A stretch of DNA of 44,010 nt from contig CAZNPL010000049.1 in the NCBI GenBank assembly GCA_964574815.1, forward strand, positions 1 through 44,010. Reading direction: 5' to 3'. The translations under genes and the position numbers were made by a program. The first letter of the stretch is position 1. Each line of letters opens with the position of its first letter. The notes beneath the pieces were generated by a model. The model had not been told where the DNA came from, did no database searches, and worked only from the letters and a program-made list of their open reading frames with translations. The DNA comes from CAZNPL01 sp964574815. GTDB taxonomy: Bacteria > Planctomycetota > Phycisphaerae > UBA1845. Below, in pieces: positions 1-7,330 of this stretch.

Positions 1-32
1 GTGCGGGAGGGGGGTTGTTATGGGACCGACGA

Positions 33-60
33 GTTGTCAGTGGTCAGTTTTCAGTTGTCA
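33..60. repeat. Degenerate 7-bp tandem repeat (4 units)
   Basis: Four consecutive heptamers read GTTGTCA, GTGGTCA, GTTTTCA, GTTGTCA, that is, GTNNTCA repeated without spacers. Short tracts of this type recur in planctomycete intergenic DNA; that is recalled knowledge and was not checked by search. No coding role is visible. Confidence 0.6.
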
Positions 61-153
61 GGGAGAAGCCTTCGGCCGTCAGCCCTCAGCCGGATGCGGT
101 TGAGCGTGGGTTGGGGATCGTGGCGTTCGTTTGCCGGTTTGAGTAAACAGATG

Positions 154-209
154 CATCGAGATGCACCCTACGATGCTCTTCGGGGTACATCGAGATGCAC
201 TACGATGCT
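154..209. repeat. Direct repeat, period about 34 bp
   Basis: The segment at 154-177 (CATCGAGATGCAC, then CC, then TACGATGCT) recurs at 188-209 without the CC. The first unit also contains TGCATC-GA-GATGCA, a small palindrome. Two copies only, so this is not a CRISPR array. Confidence 0.6.
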
Positions 210-243
210 GGTGGCTTGGTTTCCCCGCTCGTTGCTGCGCAGG

Positions 244-343
244 GGATGGGGAAAGGCGCAGAAGGAAACTCCTGAACACATTTTGCCTGTCAGAAAAAGA
301 CTCCTGACGCCGTTTTCGAAGGATGGGGTACGGCGCAGAAGGA
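244..343. repeat. Direct repeat pair, 77 bp apart
   Basis: A 23-bp unit at 244-266 (GGATGGGG, three variable bases, then GGCGCAGAAGGA) recurs at 321-343 with 21 of 23 positions identical. Short cognate pieces such as ACTCCTGA also recur between the copies. This looks like decayed tandem duplication in a non-coding stretch. Confidence 0.55.
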
Positions 344-361
344 GTTTTCTGCCCCCTTTTT

Positions 362-430
362 TCAGCCGGCCTGTGTGGGTACGGCCAGCACGATCAGGAA
401 CGCCAGGATAGCGAGCAGAACGCGAAGCAT
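362..430 (-). CDS. Possible 22-aa hydrophobic small protein
   Basis: A 22-codon frame on the minus strand encodes MLRVLLAILAFLIVLAVPTQ plus two residues. It is almost entirely hydrophobic with one N-terminal arginine, like a free membrane peptide or an isolated signal sequence. AGAGG lies about eight bases before the ATG, a usable ribosome binding site. After the stop comes a run of six A then five G on the coding strand. No family is recognised. It could be a genuine small membrane protein, the 5' relic of a lost secreted protein, or chance. Confidence 0.3.
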   Translation of the reverse strand: MLRVLLAILAFLIVLAVPTQAG

Positions 431-522
431 CGTCGGGCCTCTTTTGGATGGACGAATCATCACACTTTCAACATGCGATATCGTCGAGTCAGGTCAAATT
501 CGCCAGTCGTGCCTTGCGAGCG

Positions 523-645
523 TCAGTGAAACGGCATTCCGGGACGACCGGCGGAGACGTTATAGGCCATCGAGGAGAGCGACCGCAGGAGCTTTTCCCG
601 ATCCACGGCCGGAAGGCGGCACGGCACCCATGGCAGATTTGACAT
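523..645 (-). CDS. Possible 40-aa small ORF downstream of mqnD
   Basis: The ATG lies 11 bases after the mqnD stop on the same strand, so translation could be coupled. The product begins MSNLPWVPCRLPAVDREKLL and ends in GMPFH. There is no strong Shine-Dalgarno sequence (only GGGCG) and no recognisable domain. Position and frame length are the only support. Confidence 0.3.
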   Translation of the reverse strand: MSNLPWVPCRLPAVDREKLLRSLSSMAYNVSAGRPGMPFH

Positions 646-656
646 TTCGCCCGGCG

Positions 657-1526
657 CTACGGCGGTGACGGGGTGGTGATGATGTCGATGGGTCCGACGG
701 CGGGCGCGAGGTTTTGTGCGGCGGCGCGGTTGAGTAGTTCGTTGACGGCTCTGCGGCCCGTTTCACCGTAGTCGATGGTCCATTGGTTGACGTACATGCC
801 GACAAACTGATCTGCAAGGTCTTTGCCCATGTCGCGGGCGTATTGCATGGCGTGTTCGACGGCGTCTGCGCGATGATCGAGACTGAATCGGATGCTGCGC
901 TGCAGGATACCGGTGATCTCGCGCATCGCGTTCTCGCCCAGGCTTCTTCGGATGCAGTTGCCGCCCAGCGGTAAGGGCAGGCCGGTTTCGTTTTGCCACC
1001 ACTCACCCAGGTCGATGACCATGTGCAACTTCTCGTTGGCGTAGGTCAATTGTCCTTCGTGGATGATCAGACCCGCGTCGGCCTCGCCGCGCGCCACCGC
1101 GGTGAGAATCTGATCGAACATAACGACGCGATGTCGGAAGGAGCCGCGCCCGAGCAGAAGATTCAAGGTCAAGAATGCGGTGGTCATTTCACCCGGCACG
1201 AGGATGGTCGCGCCTTTCAAATCGTCCCATGACATCGGCGTGCGAGAAACGACCAGGGGGCCGTAGCCGTCGCCCATGCTCGAGCCGCAGCAGGTGAGGG
1301 CGTAGTCCTTGGCCACGTACGGATAGGCGTGCATGCTGATCGCGGTGACATCGAGTTCGCGGCGCAGCGCCCGCTCGTTGAGGGTCTGGATATCCTGGAG
1401 AACGTGTTCGAAGGCCCAGCGGCCGGTATCGATGAGACCGGCGGCCAGGGCGTAGAACATGAAAGCGTCGTCCGGGTCGGGGCTGTGTCCGAGCGTCAGC
1501 GTCGTTTTTCGGGTTTGGTTGGTCAT
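657..1526 (-). CDS. mqnD: MqnD-like 1,4-dihydroxy-6-naphthoate synthase family protein
   Basis: This 289-residue protein opens with the family signature LGHSPDPDDAFMFYAL, followed by ELDVTAISMHAYPYV and GYGPLVVSR, typical of the MqnA/MqnD periplasmic-binding-protein-like fold (COG2107). MqnD converts cyclic de-hypoxanthine futalosine to 1,4-dihydroxy-6-naphthoate in the futalosine route to menaquinone, in the cytoplasm. The conserved histidine of IHEGQLTY, about two thirds along, fits the catalytic region. The usual SPCPNDTF is here SPDPDDAF, a variant common in divergent members, so the exact reaction is inferred. No other mqn gene is nearby. Length is normal and the ATG start is clear. Confidence 0.8.
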   Translation of the reverse strand: MTNQTRKTTLTLGHSPDPDDAFMFYALAAGLIDTGRWAFEHVLQDIQTLNERALRRELDVTAISMHAYPYVAKDYALTCCGSSMGDGYGPLVVSRTPMSWDDLKGATILVPGEMTTAFLTLNLLLGRGSFRHRVVMFDQILTAVARGEADAGLIIHEGQLTYANEKLHMVIDLGEWWQNETGLPLPLGGNCIRRSLGENAMREITGILQRSIRFSLDHRADAVEHAMQYARDMGKDLADQFVGMYVNQWTIDYGETGRRAVNELLNRAAAQNLAPAVGPIDIITTPSPP

Positions 1527-1924
1527 GGTTTCAACTCGAAGTCGGCGACCCGCTTGTCAGGCGTCCTGGCGTCGCTTCTGAGCGGCATTGCGTGCAGGGT
1601 TCGTACCGGTGCAGGCGGCTCTCGATCTTGGGCGGCGCGGGTCCGACTCAGGCGGATCCGCCCGTGTGCTTCTACAGTTCGCCGGCGGCACGGGCAACGC
1701 GGGTATTGCCTGCGGCAAGACCCGCGTTGCCCATGGCACCCTCCTCAGCACGCTAGACACGTCGAAGCTGCCAGTAGCCCGCCCTGGAACGGCCAGGCAC
1801 CCTTTGGGGCAGCAGGCGGCCCCGTCCGGTAGCCCGGCACTTTGGGTTTCGCTATACTTACGGACCAGGATTCACGTCAGCGTGTCAGCACGACCGGGCG
1901 AATCTTACCGATTAAAGGAGTGTC
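1527..1924. other. Divergent intergenic region with palindromic repeat
   Basis: This 398-bp gap separates divergently transcribed mqnD and the FHA gene. It contains repeat copy A (listed separately), a TATACT -10-like hexamer at 1853-1858 without a good -35, and an AAAGGAG Shine-Dalgarno sequence just before the FHA gene's ATG. No gene is supported. Confidence 0.6.
1669..1750 (-). repeat. Dispersed palindromic repeat, copy A
   Basis: The core is a near-perfect inverted repeat with 19-nt arms at 1692-1710 and 1714-1732 (18 of 19 pair) and a 3-nt loop. Arm: GGGCAACGCGGGTATTGCC. The whole segment, flanks included, matches copy B at 14507-14585 in the opposite orientation at roughly 90% identity. 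It is REP-like. Position between divergent genes argues against a simple terminator role. Confidence 0.75.
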
Positions 1925-3550
1925 ATGCGACTGCTCATCCGGGACGGTGAGGTTCTGATCGAGGCGAAGCGCTTCGAGGACAACCCGATCACGATCGGGT
2001 CGGGGGCGGATTGCCAGATCAGATTACCGGACCAGCGTCTGCTGCCGAACCAGCTTACTCTCCGGCCCCGCGACGACGGGAGCTGGGTCGCCGAGCCGTC
2101 GGAGGGCGGTCTGCCCATCGCCCTGAACGGGCGGCCCCTGTTCAAGCCAGCGAAGCTGCAGGTGGCGGACGAGATCCGGCTGGACGCCTTCAGCATTGTG
2201 GTGGCCTCCGAGGAGAACGGTCCGGTGCGGAGCGCGGTCGGGACAGCGACCTCCCTGCCGCCGGAAGCGGCCAAGCTTCGGGCTCATCCGCTGCCTTCGG
2301 CCTCGGTGATCAAGCCGCCGAAAGACCCGCTTCAGTTGGATCCCGGTCACACGGTGGGGGTGGCGCAGTTTTCGTCGGAGTTGCGGGACGTGAGCGACGC
2401 GCACGCTCTGCTGGACCGCATTCTCGGGACGATGCTGTTGGAGTTCGATTCGTTTTACGCTTATGCCGGGCTGCGTAAGAACGACTACGGGGTGCTGGAG
2501 TTCGTGGAGGGTCGGAATCGCGAAGGCGGCTCGATGGAGGAACCGGACCTGTTCGACACGTACTGCTATCGGTGTCTGGAGCGCGGGCAGAACATTCTGA
2601 TCCCGGACGAGCCGATGGCGGGCCATGGTTCGGCGATGGTGGTACCGCTGGCCTCAGCCCGCGGTCATCTCGGGATCGTGTACGTTGCCCGTCGAAGCGA
2701 TCAGGACGAGTTCACCGAAGTGGACCTCGACCGGCTGATCCTGCTGGCGGCGATGCTCGGCGTCCAGAATGAGCGGATGCTTCTGGACCAGATCGCCCTG
2801 GAGACGGCGAATTCAGAGGGGCAGTTAGCGTTGCTTCGCGAGGTCCAGAGTCGCATGGACCCGAGCAGCGTGCCGCAATGGCCCGGGCTTCAACTGGCCG
2901 TGTGGTGCAAGCCGGGTTCGCAGCGGGCGGGCGACCTGTACGACCTGATGCGACTACCGAGCGGGCTGGCGACGGCGATTATCGCGAGCCTTTCCGCACC
3001 GGACCCGCTTCGGTGTGCGATGGCCATGGCGGAAATCCGCAGCGCCTTTCGCAGCGCCGCATTGCACGTGGACGCGCCCCATACGTTCATCCGGATGCTG
3101 AACTGGATGCTGCTCGAGGACCGGGTGCGCTGCGAGATGAGCATTGCGAGTTTTGCGATGAACCCTACCACGGGTGAATTGCAGCACTGCACCGCCGGGA
3201 CCATCGGGGCCGTCGTTGTTGACGAGCGGGGAGACTCGCGAGACCTTGCCCAGCCGGTGGCCCCCCCGCTGGGGACGGTGCCGAACTACGCTTACGAGGC
3301 GCAGTTCGACCAATTGGCCCCCCGGGAGACTCTGATGCTGTTCACGAAGGGTACCTGGACGGTAACGGACGAATCTGGGTCGGAACTGGGCATCGATCCA
3401 GTCGTGGACAGCATCCGGGACGGTTTCGGCCAGCCGGCGTCGGCGGCCTTGGACGACCTGCTCCAGGACCACGCGGCCTATTTCAAGCGTGGGCGGGCGG
3501 CGGACGATATCACGATCATGCTGTTTCACAGGGTCGCCGTACCTGCTTGA
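1925..3550 (+). CDS. FHA-GAF-SpoIIE/PP2C-like regulatory protein
   Basis: The 541-residue protein has an N-terminal FHA domain (about 1-95, core ITIGSGADCQIRLP), a GAF-like sensor (about 130-290) and a C-terminal SpoIIE/RsbU-type PP2C phosphatase domain (about 315-538). FHA domains bind phosphothreonine, and such phosphatases usually act on anti-sigma-factor antagonists in partner-switching. Metal-site residues survive in RAGDLYDL and AADDITIM. The family's DVSGHG segment is replaced by IIASLSAPDP, and TDG by FTKGTW, so catalysis may be weakened or lost. AAAGGAG at 1914-1920 fixes the ATG. No kinase or sigma factor is adjacent. Confidence 0.85.
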   Translation: MRLLIRDGEVLIEAKRFEDNPITIGSGADCQIRLPDQRLLPNQLTLRPRDDGSWVAEPSEGGLPIALNGRPLFKPAKLQVADEIRLDAFSIVVASEENGPVRSAVGTATSLPPEAAKLRAHPLPSASVIKPPKDPLQLDPGHTVGVAQFSSELRDVSDAHALLDRILGTMLLEFDSFYAYAGLRKNDYGVLEFVEGRNREGGSMEEPDLFDTYCYRCLERGQNILIPDEPMAGHGSAMVVPLASARGHLGIVYVARRSDQDEFTEVDLDRLILLAAMLGVQNERMLLDQIALETANSEGQLALLREVQSRMDPSSVPQWPGLQLAVWCKPGSQRAGDLYDLMRLPSGLATAIIASLSAPDPLRCAMAMAEIRSAFRSAALHVDAPHTFIRMLNWMLLEDRVRCEMSIASFAMNPTTGELQHCTAGTIGAVVVDERGDSRDLAQPVAPPLGTVPNYAYEAQFDQLAPRETLMLFTKGTWTVTDESGSELGIDPVVDSIRDGFGQPASAALDDLLQDHAAYFKRGRAADDITIMLFHRVAVPA

Positions 3551-3586
3551 ATGACAAGGGTTTACGACGGCGAATGACAATCGTTC

Positions 3587-3615
3587 TTGTCGCGACGGCC
3601 GGGAGAGGGTAGACT
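3587..3615 (+). promoter_or_regulatory. Putative sigma70 promoter for the CAP lipoprotein gene
   Basis: TTGTCG (-35) and TAGACT (-10) are separated by 17 bp. Transcription would start near 3622, which excludes the GTG at 3620 and favours the ATG at 3641 or a later start. Confidence 0.5.
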
Positions 3616-3640
3616 TTAGGTGTGCTGTGATGAGCGGACA

Positions 3641-4249
3641 ATGTCGAGCCGTTCGCGGCATGGCGGGGAGAGGGTGCGCCACGGTACCTTTGTTGTGCGA
3701 CGATTAACGGTCCTGATTCTCTTGCTTTGTCTGGCGGGCTGCGACGGCGGCGCGCCAGGGCTGCTGGCGTCGGGCGATCCGGCCACGGGTGCGCAAGGTT
3801 CCGGCGGTCAGAAAGAAGTCGCGGCCGATCCCGAGTCGAATTGCAGCACGCCGAAGGACGTCGAGGCGCTCGACGACCAGTTGCTCCGCCTGATCAACAT
3901 TGAACGGTTCGACATCGGGGCGGTCGGACCCGACACGCAGTTGTCGGCGATCGCCTCCGATTACGCCTGCGAAATGGTTGACGATCGGTTCTTCGGCCAC
4001 GTTCATCCCAAGACGGCCGAGACCATTGCCGATCGGGTCGGGGCGTCAGGGTATCCGTACGAGGTCGTTGGAGAGAATCTGGCCGCGGGCTATTGGGACC
4101 CGCAAGAGGTGGTGGACGCCTGGATGGCCAGCCCCGCCCATCGGGACATTCTGCTCGATCCGGCCTTTACGCACATCGGTGTGGCAGTTCGGTACGGCGG
4201 CGACCACGGCGTTTACTGGGTCCTCATCCTGGCGGATCCTGCTGAGTAG
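3641..4249 (+). CDS. CAP/SCP-domain lipoprotein
   Basis: About 202 residues. A hydrophobic N-terminal segment ends in LCLAGC, a lipobox, so the mature protein should begin at that cysteine and be lipid-anchored outside the cytoplasmic membrane. The rest is a CAP (cysteine-rich secretory/SCP-like) domain: NIERFDIGAVGPDTQLSAIA, then FFGHVHP, YEVVGENLAAGY, and VDAWMASPAHRDILLDPAFT with the conserved WM-SP-HR-ILL signature. The CAP-fold His and Glu residues are present. The function of bacterial CAP proteins is mostly unknown. The start is ambiguous (ATG 3641, GTG 3674 or GTG 3695); all keep the signal sequence. Confidence 0.85.
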   Translation: MSSRSRHGGERVRHGTFVVRRLTVLILLLCLAGCDGGAPGLLASGDPATGAQGSGGQKEVAADPESNCSTPKDVEALDDQLLRLINIERFDIGAVGPDTQLSAIASDYACEMVDDRFFGHVHPKTAETIADRVGASGYPYEVVGENLAAGYWDPQEVVDAWMASPAHRDILLDPAFTHIGVAVRYGGDHGVYWVLILADPAE

Positions 4250-4293
4250 CTGGCATATCTCCCGAAAGACGAGTACATTAACTCTTGATTGCT

Positions 4294-5478
4294 ATGACTG
4301 CGGATCAACCTCACCCACTGTTTGAAGGCGGGCCCGGCCGGGGAATGCGCGTCGTCGTGACCGGGCAGGTCGGTCTGGAGAAGAAGGAAGTCCTCGAGCG
4401 GCTCGCGGACCTGGGGGCGGAGCGTTCGACGCCGATCGACGTGATCCACATGGGGGATCGGATGTACGCGGAGGCGCCCGATATCGTCCCGGGGCGGATT
4501 CTGGATCTGCCGCGCCAGCGGCTGGAGCAGCTTCGGCGGAGCGTGTTCAAGGACGTGCTCAGCCACGACCCGAGCCGGCACCTGGTGCTCAATACGCACG
4601 CAACGTTTCGATGGCGGCACGGGCTGTTTCACGCGTACGACCACCGTGACATGGTAAAGTTGGGGGCGACGCTCTACGTCACGCTGATCGACAACGTGGA
4701 CGCCGTTCACGAGCGGCTGGCGCGCGAGCACGTGGTCAAGCACACGTTGAAGGACATTCTCGTATGGCGGGAGGAGGAGATCGTCGTCACGCGGGCGATG
4801 GCGGAGGCTGTGTGCGGCTTCGGTCACAGCTTCATCGTGTCGCGAACGTCGACGGACGCCGCGGCCGAGACGATTTATCGGCTCATGTTCGAACCGCATC
4901 GCAAGCGGGTCTACCCGTCGTTTCCGATGACGCACGTGATGGACATGCCGGACGTGCTGAGCGAGATCGACCACTTTCGGCGGCGTCTGAACGAGCATTT
5001 CATCACGTTCGATCCGGGGGACGTGGACGAGAAGAACCTGCTGCTCAAGGCCGGCGCGGCGACTCAGCGCGGCGAGGAGGAGATTGCGCTGCACGTGAAC
5101 GGGCGTGACATCCGGCTGCGGGTGGCCGACATTTCGCAGGTGGCCCCGGACGTGGATGGTCAGATTTACGCCCGGGACTTCGCGCTGATCGACCAGTCGG
5201 ACATGATCATCACCTACATTCCCGAGATGCCGACGGGCAAACCGGGTTTGTCGTCGGGCGTCGAGCGGGAGCTGCAGCACGCGTTCGAGACCACGAAAGA
5301 GGTGTACGTAATCTGGACGGCCCGGGCGGAGCCTTCGCCGTTCGTGACCGCGACGGCGACTCAAATCTACAGCAGCCTGGACGAGCTTTTCGCCTACTTC
5401 AAGGAGAAGGGCTACATCACGGAATACCAGCCGGACCTGTTGCGGCTGCGTTCGGGCGGCTCCCGGCCGGAGAAATAA
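4294..5478 (+). CDS. P-loop kinase-like / deoxyribosyltransferase-like fusion protein
   Basis: About 394 residues. The N-terminal part (MRVVVTGQVGLEKKE, residues about 18-32) resembles the nucleotide-binding strand and loop of archaeal-type adenylate kinase (AdkA-like), but the Walker A GKT/S is replaced by EKKE, keeping one lysine. The middle contains RILDLPRQRLEQLRR and a VSRTSTDAAAETIYRLMFEP helix region. The C-terminal part (ALIDQSDMIITYIPEMP, then SSGVERELQHAFETTKEVYV) matches the pattern of nucleoside 2-deoxyribosyltransferase-like folds (aspartate, then G-x-x-x-E). No function can be assigned. It sits 64 bp before the F-GG repeat protein. The start could also be the TTG at 4285. Confidence 0.7.
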   Translation: MTADQPHPLFEGGPGRGMRVVVTGQVGLEKKEVLERLADLGAERSTPIDVIHMGDRMYAEAPDIVPGRILDLPRQRLEQLRRSVFKDVLSHDPSRHLVLNTHATFRWRHGLFHAYDHRDMVKLGATLYVTLIDNVDAVHERLAREHVVKHTLKDILVWREEEIVVTRAMAEAVCGFGHSFIVSRTSTDAAAETIYRLMFEPHRKRVYPSFPMTHVMDMPDVLSEIDHFRRRLNEHFITFDPGDVDEKNLLLKAGAATQRGEEEIALHVNGRDIRLRVADISQVAPDVDGQIYARDFALIDQSDMIITYIPEMPTGKPGLSSGVERELQHAFETTKEVYVIWTARAEPSPFVTATATQIYSSLDELFAYFKEKGYITEYQPDLLRLRSGGSRPEK

Positions 5479-5542
5479 TCCGGCGGCCTCCCCGAAATGC
5501 CATGTGTCGGGACGGACGGGGCAGCGTTGAGGAGCTTGTGCG

Positions 5543-6079
5543 ATGTTCCACTTTTGCATCTTCGGCGGGCACGAGGGGCAGTTGGTGTCCGAGAAGAAGG
5601 TCTACGTGACGCTTTTCGGTGGCTGTGAGCTGAAGCAGCCGACCCTGGCGAAGCGGATCATCGAGGGGCGCAGGCTGAGGTCCGCGGGCATGCCGTCGCG
5701 CAATCAGAGCTTCTTCATCACGCTGTTCGGCGGGACCTCGATCAAACTGCCGACGCTGTCGGAGGAGTACATGGACCTTCGGGATTCGATTCGGGCGGGG
5801 CTGCTGACTCTGGAGGAGTGGGACGCGGGCATCCCGGAGGTGGCCAACGAATCGACGAGCTTCGGCTCGTTCACTGCGTTCGGCGGCTTCGAGGCGGCCG
5901 AGCTGCCCAGCGAGCAGGAGGAAGTGGAGGGGTTGGCCATCCAGCGACATCTGGGGCACATTCCCGAGTCCGCCGGCAAGACACTGGAGTTCGGCGTCGG
6001 CCAAGGCGGGTCAAATCGAACGGCCGTGATCCGTCAGGCGGCGGCAACTCAATTACCTACAAGCGCAGTGTCCGTGTAG
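5543..6079 (+). CDS. Unrecognised protein with repeated F-GG strands
   Basis: 178 residues. Four segments share a pattern of a beta-like strand ending in F-GG: FHFCIFGGHEGQL, VYVTLFGGCELKQPTL, FFITLFGGTSIKLPTL and FGSFTAFGGFEAAELP. The central two are clearest, about 38 residues apart. The pattern recalls the stacked strands of LiaF/DUF1707-type C-terminal domains, but the resemblance is too weak for a family call. No signal peptide or membrane segment. The gene follows the fusion-protein gene by 64 bp on the same strand and may be co-transcribed with it. Confidence 0.7.
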   Translation: MFHFCIFGGHEGQLVSEKKVYVTLFGGCELKQPTLAKRIIEGRRLRSAGMPSRNQSFFITLFGGTSIKLPTLSEEYMDLRDSIRAGLLTLEEWDAGIPEVANESTSFGSFTAFGGFEAAELPSEQEEVEGLAIQRHLGHIPESAGKTLEFGVGQGGSNRTAVIRQAAATQLPTSAVSV

Positions 6080-6403
6080 CAGCAGCTTTCACCGGGCGAG
6101 CGATAGGCGGGTCACGGTGCTTGCCTGAGGCTCTCTTCAAGATTGTCGAAGGGCGTGAGATGCCAGGTTTTGCTGAGCTTCCGTGCGCCGAGCAAGAGAA
6201 ATGCGCGTCCTGCCAGGTTCAGCAGGCGTCGCTCGGCGGTACAACCAATCTACTACTAATTCATCCCAGATTAGTATAACTGACTTGGACGTCGGCATTC
6301 GCTCGTAGTTCCGGACTTTCTGGCGAACAACTCGGGGCCGCTCGACGGGACGTATACGACAGTTGACGCGGCGACGCGGCCGCCTGTGTGAAAGCCCAGA
6401 TCG
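6080..6403. other. Intergenic region with AT-rich palindrome
   Basis: 324 bp between convergent genes. It holds a perfect 7-bp inverted repeat TACTAAT / ATTAGTA (6254-6260 and 6270-6276, 9-nt loop), conspicuously AT-rich for this genome. A frame ending at 6391 encodes protein-like residues (VPDFLANNSGPLDGTYTTVD), possibly a decayed 3' fragment of a lost gene. Neither is proven. Confidence 0.45.
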
Positions 6404-7330
6404 TTAATCACGTCGGAGGATTGCGCGTTCGAGGCGGTTCCAGTTGAAGGCGGGGCCGGGGTCTACTTTGCTGGAGGATACGTGGTAGTGGCCCAGGATG
6501 CCACGGAAGCGCTCTCGGCGGTCGGCTGGGAGGACGACGGTGACGACGTCGCCGGAGCGGTCGCGGGGGACGGTCCGCTTGATGTTCGGGAAGGTGCGGC
6601 AGAGGGCGGCGACGAGGCTGATCAGTGCGTCGTACTGGGCTTCGGTAAAGGGGTACTGGTGCAGTTGGCGGTCTTGGATGTTGCCGACGACGGGCGCCGG
6701 TGGCGGCCGGGCGCCGGTGAAGGCGGCGGGTTCGAGCAGGGCGAGTCGGTCCCGGCGCAGGGCGAGTTCGGCCGGGTTCTCGTAGGCGCCGAGGTTGGCG
6801 ATCTCGATGCCGATGCTGCGGTCGTTGACCTCACCGGCGTGTCGGGCGCGCTCTCGTACGTCCAGGGTCTGGTAAATCGTGCCGTCGGTGTCGAGGAGGA
6901 AATGGGCGCTGAGTCCACGCTCGTCGTGCAGGACCTGGAAGCAGCGACGGCTGGTGCCGGCGGCGTCGTAGTGGATCACGATCTGGTCGACGTGGCGTCG
7001 CAGCAACCGCATGGTACGCCCTTGCGAGCGCGCGTTGCGTCCGTCGAGAAAGTCGCGCTCGCTGTAACGGCGCGGCGTGCCACATCCCGGCGCGGGGTTG
7101 AACGGCAGCGAACAGTTCGAGTCGAAAAAGCATGTTTCGAGGTATCCGTTGAAGCCGTTCGGGGCATCCCAGCGGACCACGCGGGCATCGGTTGGAACGG
7201 CCTGGCCACCGACCATGATGGCATCCCCGCGTGCAGGCGACGGCGGCACGGGGCGGCGTTCCCAAAGGCAATTCCCGACAACGACGACGAGGCAGGCACA
7301 CACAAGGGCTAGGGTGGCTTTACGTCGCAT
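6404..7330 (-). CDS. N-acetylmuramoyl-L-alanine amidase (Amidase_2/AmpD type), exported
   Basis: About 308 residues. The N-terminus (MRRKATLALVCACLVVVVGN) is a signal peptide or membrane anchor; the following cysteine does not give a canonical lipobox. The catalytic domain shows QIVIHYDAAGTS (zinc histidine), SAHFLLDTDGTIYQTLD, RHAGEVNDRSIGIEIAN (conserved histidine and glutamate) and ILGHYHVSSSKVDPGPAFNW (zinc histidine and general acid region), the Amidase_2 order. It cleaves the bond between MurNAc and L-alanine of the stem peptide. ATG at 7330 is chosen because it precedes the signal peptide and overlaps the upstream epimerase gene by 11 bases, indicating coupling. Confidence 0.88.
   Translation of the reverse strand: MRRKATLALVCACLVVVVGNCLWERRPVPPSPARGDAIMVGGQAVPTDARVVRWDAPNGFNGYLETCFFDSNCSLPFNPAPGCGTPRRYSERDFLDGRNARSQGRTMRLLRRHVDQIVIHYDAAGTSRRCFQVLHDERGLSAHFLLDTDGTIYQTLDVRERARHAGEVNDRSIGIEIANLGAYENPAELALRRDRLALLEPAAFTGARPPPAPVVGNIQDRQLHQYPFTEAQYDALISLVAALCRTFPNIKRTVPRDRSGDVVTVVLPADRRERFRGILGHYHVSSSKVDPGPAFNWNRLERAILRRD

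Larger units (their letters stand above)
1..656. other. Repeat-rich stretch with no confident gene
   Basis: The first 656 bases contain no confidently coding frame. They hold the heptamer tract, two direct-repeat pairs and two very small minus-strand ORFs, all listed separately. The longer plus-strand frames here have no recognisable protein content. Confidence 0.6.

Noticed and set aside
154..343. CRISPR-like spacing of direct repeats near the left edge
   Set aside because: Only two copies of each of two different repeats, and no cas genes.
4213..5559. 448-codon open frame antisense to the fusion-protein gene
   Set aside because: Arg/His-rich translation with no protein character; it mirrors the third-position GC bias of the sense gene.
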